Shown one piece after another: positions 14,646 to 20,134 of a stretch of 20,134 nucleotides of DNA. Origin of the DNA: Frankiaceae bacterium (lineage in GTDB: Bacteria > Actinomycetota > Actinomycetes > Mycobacteriales > SCTD01); assembly GCA_947479995.1 (NCBI GenBank), contig CANKBT010000014.1, positions 1-20,134 on the forward strand, written 5' to 3'. Position 1 is the first letter of the stretch. Every line of letters starts with the position of its first letter. The notes under the pieces were generated by a model. That model worked only from the letters and a program-made list of their open reading frames with translations, ran no database searches and had not been told where the DNA came from. The position numbers and the translations under genes are program-made.

Positions 14646-15317
14646 GTGAGCAACCCGAGCCCCCTGGTGGTGCCCTCCACGTACGGCACCGCCACGACAG
14701 CGACCTCAGCGCCGGCCCCCGCGATGCGCGGCGGCGGCGGCATGGGCCTCGACGACCAGGTCTTCAACCGCCTGCTCAAGGAGCGCATCATCTTCCTGGG
14801 GCAGCCGGTCATGGACGACATGGCCAACGCCATCTGCGCGCAGCTGCTGCTGCTCGCCGCGGAGGACCCGAACCGCGACATCTTCCTCTACATCAACAGC
14901 CCGGGCGGCTCGATCTCCGCCGGCATGGCGATCTACGACACCATGCAGCTGGTGGAGAACGACGTGGCGACCGTGGGCCTCGGCCTCGCGGCGTCGATGG
15001 GGCAGTTCCTGCTCTGCGCCGGCGCCAAGGGCAAGCGCTACGCCACCCCGCACGCGCGGATCATGATGCACCAGCCCTCGGGCGGCATCGGCGGCACCGC
15101 CGCCGACATCGCGATCCAGGCCGAGCAGATGCTCTACGTCAAGAAGCTCATGGCCGAGCGCATCGCCTTCCACACCGGCCAGTCGCTCGAGCAGATCGAG
15201 ACCGACTCCGACCGCGACCGCTGGTTCTCGGCCGAGGAGGCCAAGGACTACGGCTTCATCGACCACGTCGTCAGCGGCGCCGCCCAGGTGCCCTCCGGCG
15301 CCGGCACCCGCGCCTAG
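14646..15317 (+). CDS. clpP1: ATP-dependent Clp protease proteolytic subunit 1
   Basis: The 223-residue serine protease subunit forms a ring that stacks on ClpP2. The catalytic triad is Ser117 (LAASMGQF), His142 (MMHQPSGG) and Asp191 (DSDRDRWF), with the family spacings of 25 and 49. DQVFNRLLKERIIFLG, YINSPGGSISAGMAIYDTM and the IAIQAEQ handle helix are all present. The GTG at 14646 is chosen because GAGGCAGG lies just upstream. It leaves about 30 residues of Ser/Thr/Pro/Ala/Gly-rich sequence before the fold, longer than the mycobacterial N-terminus. ATG codons at 14724 and 14742 are alternative starts, and the extension may be a processed propeptide. It is followed 14 bp later by clpP2, so the two are certainly co-transcribed. 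Confidence 0.96.
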   Translation: MSNPSPLVVPSTYGTATTATSAPAPAMRGGGGMGLDDQVFNRLLKERIIFLGQPVMDDMANAICAQLLLLAAEDPNRDIFLYINSPGGSISAGMAIYDTMQLVENDVATVGLGLAASMGQFLLCAGAKGKRYATPHARIMMHQPSGGIGGTAADIAIQAEQMLYVKKLMAERIAFHTGQSLEQIETDSDRDRWFSAEEAKDYGFIDHVVSGAAQVPSGAGTRA

Positions 15318-15331
15318 GAGGACTGCACCCC

Positions 15332-15970
15332 ATGAGCTCGTTCAGCGACCCCACCAACTACACGATCCCGATCGTCATCGAGCAGACCTCCCGCGGGGAG
15401 CGCTCGTTCGACATCTACAGCCGCCTGCTCAAGGAGCGCATCATCTTCCTGGGCACGCCGATCGACGACGGCGTCGCCAACGTCGTCATGGCGCAGCTGC
15501 TGCACCTGGAGTCCGAGGACCCCGACCGCGACATCAGCATCTACATCAACAGCCCCGGCGGCTCGTTCACCGCGCTGACGGCGATCTACGACACGATGCA
15601 GTTCATCAAGCCCGAGATCCAGACGATCTGCATGGGCCAGGCGGCCTCCGCCGCGGCCGTGCTGCTCGCCGCCGGCACCAAGGGCAAGCGCCTCGCCCTG
15701 CAGCACGCCCGCGTGCTCATCCACCAGCCGTCCGGCGGCGGCGAGGGCCAGTCCAGCGACATCGAGATCCAGGCGCGCGAGATCATGCGCATGCGCGACC
15801 TGCTCGAGCAGATGCTCTCCGACCACAGCGGTCAGAGCCCGGAGCAGATCCGCAAGGACATCGAGCGCGACAAGATCCTCACCGCCGACGAGGCGGTCGC
15901 GTACGGCCTCATCGACGAGGTCATCAGCACCCGCAAGGTCGCCGTCTCGGGCGGCGGCGCAGGCCGCTGA
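15332..15970 (+). CDS. clpP2: ATP-dependent Clp protease proteolytic subunit 2
   Basis: The 212-residue partner of ClpP1 contributes the second ring of the heteromeric tetradecamer found in actinobacteria; the ClpX or ClpC ATPase docks on this ring in mycobacteria. The triad is Ser106 (GQAASAAAVLL), His131 (LIHQPSGGGEGQ) and Asp180 (DIERDKI), with the same spacings as ClpP1. SRLLKERIIFLG, YINSPGGSFTALTAIYDTM and the DIEIQAREIMRMRD helix are conserved. The ATG at 15332 has a strong AGGAGG whose first bases overlap the TAG stop of clpP1, indicating coupled expression. The N-terminal residues up to RSFDIYSR are typical for ClpP2. A hairpin follows the stop. Confidence 0.97.
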   Translation: MSSFSDPTNYTIPIVIEQTSRGERSFDIYSRLLKERIIFLGTPIDDGVANVVMAQLLHLESEDPDRDISIYINSPGGSFTALTAIYDTMQFIKPEIQTICMGQAASAAAVLLAAGTKGKRLALQHARVLIHQPSGGGEGQSSDIEIQAREIMRMRDLLEQMLSDHSGQSPEQIRKDIERDKILTADEAVAYGLIDEVISTRKVAVSGGGAGR

Positions 15971-15975
15971 CCGCA

Positions 15976-16012
15976 CGGTCCCGGCCGGCGTCGCACGACC
16001 CGGCCGGGACCG
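15976..16012 (+). terminator. Hairpin between clpP2 and clpX
   Basis: A perfect 13-bp stem is formed by 15976-15988 and 16000-16012 with an 11-base loop. It begins six bases after the clpP2 stop. There is no T-run, so it may terminate fully or partly, or act as an RNA-processing barrier. A separate clpX promoter lies downstream, in agreement with termination. Confidence 0.75.
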
Positions 16013-16044
16013 GCGAAAGCACGGGCGCAGCACGTCCCAGGCGG

Positions 16045-16050
16045 TACCGT
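16045..16050 (+). promoter_or_regulatory. Probable -10 element (TACCGT) of clpX
   Basis: TACCGT fits TANNNT and lies 50 bases before the GTG of clpX, downstream of the clpP2 hairpin. It would give a leader of about 43 bases that contains a small hairpin and the ribosome-binding site. No clear -35 element. Confidence 0.5.
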
Positions 16051-16061
16051 CGGGACACCGG

Positions 16062-16077
16062 GGTGGCGAGGGCCACC
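16062..16077 (+). other. Hairpin in the clpX leader
   Basis: GGTGGC and GCCACC form a perfect 6-bp stem with a GAGG loop, between the predicted transcription start and the ribosome-binding site (GAGGGTGAG at about 16089). The loop repeats the core of a ribosome-binding site. Its function is unknown; it may stabilise the mRNA or affect initiation. Confidence 0.4.
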
Positions 16078-16099
16078 ACGACAGGGACGAGGGTGAGCG

Positions 16100-17374
<1,275 letters not shown>

Positions 17375-17382
17375 CCGACCCG

Positions 17383-17455
17383 CACCCGCCGCGCGGTCCC
17401 TGCGGCGCGGGTGGTCACTGCACGCCGGGCGCACCCGCGCGCTGAGCCGGTGCAG
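17383..17455. terminator. Two hairpins between convergent clpX and thioesterase genes
   Basis: The first hairpin spans 17383-17413: CACCCG/CGGGTG and CCGC/GCGG stems with a two-base bulge. The second has outer arms CTGCAC (17418-17423) and GTGCAG (17450-17455). They fill the 98-bp gap between two converging genes and probably act as terminators, possibly in both directions. Neither has a T-run. Confidence 0.5.
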
Positions 17456-17472
17456 TCATCACGGGCGCGCCG

Positions 17473-18246
17473 CTACGCCGGCGCGGGGCGGTAGCCGGCG
17501 AGCTGGGTCGCCTGCGCGACCAGCCGGCCGGTGCTGTCGTAGAGCAGGCAGTCCTCGTCGAGCCAGCCGTCGGCGATGACCCGGGCCTGCTGCACCGCGC
17601 GCACCCAGCCGGGCGCGGGCAGCGCCCGGACGTAGACCGTCATGGACACCGTCGGCACCCAGCCGCGCATGCCGAGCGCGAACGGCACGGGCGGCAGCCC
17701 GTCGGCCAGGCACAGCAGGAACAGCGGGTCGACCTCGCGGCCGGTCGCCGAGCGCAGCCAGCCCTGCACGAGCGCGCGCTCGCGCGGCTGGCCGTCCAGC
17801 CAGCCGGTGGTCGCCGGGTCGAGGCGCTGCTCGAGGTTCTCCACGATGCCGTTGCGCTCGCCCTCGAGGAGCGAGGCGCTGACGACGCACTCCTCGAGCG
17901 GCGGCAGCACGGGCGGCGGCGCGTCGTCGTACGCGACGGCGGGGTCGTCGGAGAGGCGGCCGGCGGTGACGACGGCGTCGAGGCAGGTGCGCCCCTCCTG
18001 CACGAGCGCGACGCGCGTGACCGCGGCCGACCGGCCGGTGCGCAGGCGCGTGCGGTGCACCTCGGCGGCGCCGACGCGCGGGGCGGCCAGGAAGTGCGCG
18101 GTGGTCGCGAGCGGGTGCGGGTGCGCCTCGGTGACGGCGTGGCCGGCGAGCAGCTCGAGCAGGAAGCCGCCGTGCAGGATGCCGGGGCCGTACGCCCAGG
18201 TGTCGTCGAGCGCGAGCGGGAGCACCTCGAGGGCCGGGTCGGTCAC
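17473..18246 (-). CDS. Thioesterase family protein (hotdog fold, TesB-like/4HBT type)
   Basis: The 257-residue protein resembles the actinobacterial double-hotdog thioesterase family that includes TesB-like acyl-CoA thioesterases. The first hotdog carries the HGG motif at 25-27 in GILHGGFLLELLAGHAV and THRT-like strands (AEVHRTRLRTGRS). The second has SMTVYVRAL and a C-terminal DEDCLLYDSTGRLVAQATQLAGYRP, the usual end of this family. It probably hydrolyses an acyl-CoA in the cytosol; the substrate is unknown and some relatives are not shown to be enzymes. The start is GTG at 18246 because a TAGGCT -10 element ends eight bases upstream; an in-frame ATG at 18330 would add a Pro/Arg-rich stretch unlike the family. 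It is divergent from the small gene at 18368. Confidence 0.85.
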   Translation of the reverse strand: MTDPALEVLPLALDDTWAYGPGILHGGFLLELLAGHAVTEAHPHPLATTAHFLAAPRVGAAEVHRTRLRTGRSAAVTRVALVQEGRTCLDAVVTAGRLSDDPAVAYDDAPPPVLPPLEECVVSASLLEGERNGIVENLEQRLDPATTGWLDGQPRERALVQGWLRSATGREVDPLFLLCLADGLPPVPFALGMRGWVPTVSMTVYVRALPAPGWVRAVQQARVIADGWLDEDCLLYDSTGRLVAQATQLAGYRPAPA

Positions 18247-18254
18247 GGGAGGCG

Positions 18255-18260
18255 AGCCTA
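18255..18260 (-). promoter_or_regulatory. -10 element (TAGGCT) for the thioesterase gene
   Basis: On the minus strand TAGGCT ends eight bases before the GTG at 18246. This is the leaderless arrangement also seen at the nitroreductase homologue and valS. There is no Shine-Dalgarno sequence at the usual distance. Confidence 0.5.
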
Positions 18261-18367
18261 GGCAGCGGCCGGGGCGGGTCGGCCGTTCGGGGGGCGGGCG
18301 GCGTGCCGCGGCGCGCGCCGGGGGAGCCACGTGTGGACTGGCTCACAGCCGACGAGAGGGGCCCGAC

Positions 18368-18733
18368 GTGCTGGGCATGCGCCACCGCCGGGCTGCCGCC
18401 CGCCGCCAGCGCGTCATCGTGCCCGACGACGTGCAGGCCGAGGCCGACGCGCTGCACGCGCTCGACCCCCTGCAGCCGGCCGACCCGCTCACCGACCCCG
18501 CGGTCGTCGCGCGGCAGGTGCAGCTCGACGCGGCGCGCGCCGCGCTGCTCGCGGCCCGCGACCGCGGCGAGGACCTCGACGAGCTGCTGGCCCTGAGCCG
18601 CGAGGTCGGCGCGGCCGAGCTGGCCCGCTGGGTCGCGGTCGAGCGGGCCGGCGGCGAGCTGCCGGTCGAGGTCGCCGACGAGCTCCAGCTGACGCGGCAC
18701 GTGCACCGCCACCCGGTCCTGCTGCCGGACTAG
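18368..18733 (+). CDS. Small hypothetical protein
   Basis: I do not recognise this protein of 121 residues. It begins with a very basic stretch (MRHRRAAARRQRV), followed by an acidic, Ala/Leu-rich region that looks mostly helical (VVARQVQLDAARAALLAARDRG, then EDLDELLALSREVGAAELARW). It has no membrane segment, and one C-terminal His-rich patch (RHVHRHP). The start is GTG at 18368, with AGAGGGG about six bases upstream; an ATG at 18377 is an alternative. It is divergent from the thioesterase and ends 41 bp before valS. Third-position GC is strong in this frame, which supports coding. A regulatory or scaffold role would be a guess. Confidence 0.65.
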   Translation: MLGMRHRRAAARRQRVIVPDDVQAEADALHALDPLQPADPLTDPAVVARQVQLDAARAALLAARDRGEDLDELLALSREVGAAELARWVAVERAGGELPVEVADELQLTRHVHRHPVLLPD

Positions 18734-18747
18734 CGCCGGGCCGGCGC
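18733..18747 (+). other. Short GC-rich hairpin before valS
   Basis: GCGCC and GGCGC arms with a five-base loop lie directly at the stop of the small gene. It may be a weak terminator. It is short and could be chance in such GC-rich DNA. Confidence 0.25.
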
Positions 18748-18762
18748 CGCCCGCGCCCTCCC

Positions 18763-18768
18763 TAGGAT
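18763..18768 (+). promoter_or_regulatory. -10 element (TAGGAT) of valS
   Basis: TAGGAT ends six bases before the GTG start at 18775, with no ribosome-binding site between. The arrangement implies a leaderless transcript. The pattern is almost the same as that upstream of pepN. Confidence 0.6.
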
Positions 18769-18774
18769 GGCGCG

Positions 18775-20134
18775 GTGACACGCGTCCCGGACAAGGCGAC
18801 CCTCGACGGCCTCGAGCTGCGCTGGGACGAGGTGTGGGAGCGCGACGGCACCTACCGCTTCGACCGCGGCGCCGAGCGCCCGCAGGTCTTCAGCGTCGAC
18901 ACGCCGCCGCCGACCGCGAGCGGCTCGCTGCACGTCGGCCACGTCTTCAGCTACACCCACACCGACCTCATCGCCCGCTTCCAGCGCATGCGCGGCAAGG
19001 TCGTCTTCTACCCCATGGGCTGGGACGACAACGGCCTGCCGACCGAGCGCCGCGTGCAGAACTACTACGGCGTGCGCTGTGACCCGAGCCAGCCGTACGA
19101 CGCCGACTGGCAGCCGCCGGCCGACTCCGGCGCGCTGAAGAAGGACCACCGGCAGGTGCCGGTCAGCCGCCGCACCTTCGTCGAGCTGTGCCACGCGCTC
19201 ACCGCCGAGGACGAGAAGGCGTTCGAGGCGGTGTTCCGCCGGCTCGGGCTGTCGGTCGACTGGCGGCACTCCTACGAGACGATCGGCGACCGGGCCCGCC
19301 GGGCGGCGCAGCGCGCCTTCCTGCGCAACCTCGCGCGCGGCGAGGCGTACAGCGTCGAGGCCCCGACGCTGTGGGACGTCGACTTCCAGACCGCGGTGGC
19401 GCAGGCCGAGCTCGAGGACCGCGAGCTGCCCGGCGCGTACCACCGCCTGGCCTTCCACGGCGCCGCCGGCGACGTGGTCGTGGAGACCACGCGGCCCGAG
19501 CTGCTGCCCGCGTGCGTGGCGCTGGTGGCGCACCCCGACGACGCGCGCTACCAGCCGCTGTTCGGCACGACCGTGCGCACGCCGCTGTTCGACGTCGAGG
19601 TGCCGGTGCGCGCCCACCCGCTCGCGCAGCCCGACAAGGGCTCGGGCATCGCGATGATCTGCACCTTCGGCGACACCACCGACGTCACCTGGTGGCGCGA
19701 GCTCGACCTGCCGGTGCGCACGGTGGTCGGCCGCGACGGCCGCTTCCTCGCCGAGGCGCCCGCGGGCGTGGCCGGGCCGTACGCCGAGCTCGCCGGCAAG
19801 ACCGTGAAGCAGGCCCAGCGCCGCGTCGTGGAGCTGCTCGGCGAGAGCGGCGAGCTGCTCGGCGAGCCCCGCGCCATCACGCACCCCGTGAAGTTCTACG
19901 AGCGCGGCGACCGCCCGCTCGAGATCGTCAGCAGCCGGCAGTGGTACCTGCGCAACGGCGGCCGCGACGAGGCCGTGCGCGAGGAGCTGCTCGCGCGCGG
20001 GCGCGCCCTCGACTGGCACCCGGGCTTCATGCGCTCGCGCTACGAGAACTGGGTGGGCGGCCTCAACGGCGACTGGCTGATCAGCCGCCAGCGCTTCTTC
20101 GGCGTCGCGTTCCCGCTCTGGTACCGCCTCGACG
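18775..20134 (+). CDS. valS: Valine--tRNA ligase (5' part; continues past the window)
   Basis: The first 453 codons of a class I valyl-tRNA synthetase are present and the frame is open to the window end. The nucleotide-binding HIGH-type motif is HVGH at 53-56 in PPPTASGSLHVGHVFSYTHTD. GWDDNGLPTERRVQNYYGVRCDPS follows. The editing (CP1) domain is marked by VVETTRPELLPACVALVAHPDD and the GSGIAMICTFGDTTD segment. Later segments are LEIVSSRQWYLR and NGDWLISRQRFFG. The WDDNGLPTERRVQN and editing-domain sequences fit the archaeal-like ValS type shared by many actinobacteria and Rickettsia rather than the E. coli type. The KMSKS loop lies beyond the window. The start GTG is preceded by a -10 element six bases upstream. 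In relatives folC usually follows, which cannot be seen here. Confidence 0.96.
   Translation, partial: MTRVPDKATLDGLELRWDEVWERDGTYRFDRGAERPQVFSVDTPPPTASGSLHVGHVFSYTHTDLIARFQRMRGKVVFYPMGWDDNGLPTERRVQNYYGVRCDPSQPYDADWQPPADSGALKKDHRQVPVSRRTFVELCHALTAEDEKAFEAVFRRLGLSVDWRHSYETIGDRARRAAQRAFLRNLARGEAYSVEAPTLWDVDFQTAVAQAELEDRELPGAYHRLAFHGAAGDVVVETTRPELLPACVALVAHPDDARYQPLFGTTVRTPLFDVEVPVRAHPLAQPDKGSGIAMICTFGDTTDVTWWRELDLPVRTVVGRDGRFLAEAPAGVAGPYAELAGKTVKQAQRRVVELLGESGELLGEPRAITHPVKFYERGDRPLEIVSSRQWYLRNGGRDEAVREELLARGRALDWHPGFMRSRYENWVGGLNGDWLISRQRFFGVAFPLWYRLD

Overview
The window is a chromosomal segment from a very high-GC actinobacterium. The codon third positions are almost all G or C, GTG starts are common, and leaderless-type promoters (TANNNT a few bases before a start codon) recur. 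The gene order pepN / Rv2466c-like nitroreductase / rpiB / nei-like glycosylase / tig / clpP1 / clpP2 / clpX / valS matches, from memory, the conserved order around Rv2448c-Rv2467 of Mycobacterium tuberculosis and the clp-valS region of Streptomyces. I cannot name a genus; a lineage such as Kineosporiales or Motilibacterales is only a guess.

Layout. At 31-2571 (-) lies aminopeptidase N, divergent from a DsbA-fold mycothiol-dependent nitroreductase homologue (2610-3227) that lacks the second active-site cysteine. A large membrane GGDEF-EAL protein (3293-5938) and a convergent DUF429 protein (5948-6622, -) sit between that gene and rpiB (6640-7113), which is followed one base later by a Fpg/Nei-type DNA glycosylase (7115-7912). 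An Eis-family acetyltransferase (7909-9102, -) is convergent with the glycosylase and divergent from a membrane SpoIIE/PP2C-type phosphatase (9167-10303). A minus-strand four-gene unit then runs from 12789 to 10300: a membrane protein likely to be an anti-sigma-type regulator, a SigE-family ECF sigma factor, a small membrane-anchored protein and leucyl/phenylalanyl-tRNA-protein transferase (aat). Two divergent tRNA genes, Gly(UCC) on minus and Pro(UGG) on plus, come next. The proteostasis block follows on the plus strand: tig with a hairpin terminator, clpP1-clpP2 with its own promoter, a hairpin, and clpX with its own promoter. A convergent thioesterase (17473-18246, -), a small unknown gene (18368-18733) and the first 453 codons of valS close the window.

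How it fits together. Trigger factor, ClpP1P2 and ClpX handle folding and degradation of cytosolic proteins. Aat, which creates N-degrons, lies nearby in an operon that begins with a sigma factor and its likely regulator. The GGDEF-EAL protein, the SpoIIE-type phosphatase and the ECF sigma unit are three separate signalling functions placed between conserved housekeeping genes.

No transposase, integrase, CRISPR array, phage gene or biosynthetic cluster is visible. There is no gene-free stretch longer than 300 bases. Most of the window is ordinary core genome. The points worth a second look are the monothiol nitroreductase homologue, the sigma-aat operon, repeated leaderless promoters, two convergent gene pairs sharing a CTAG stop, and RNA structures around tig and clpX.
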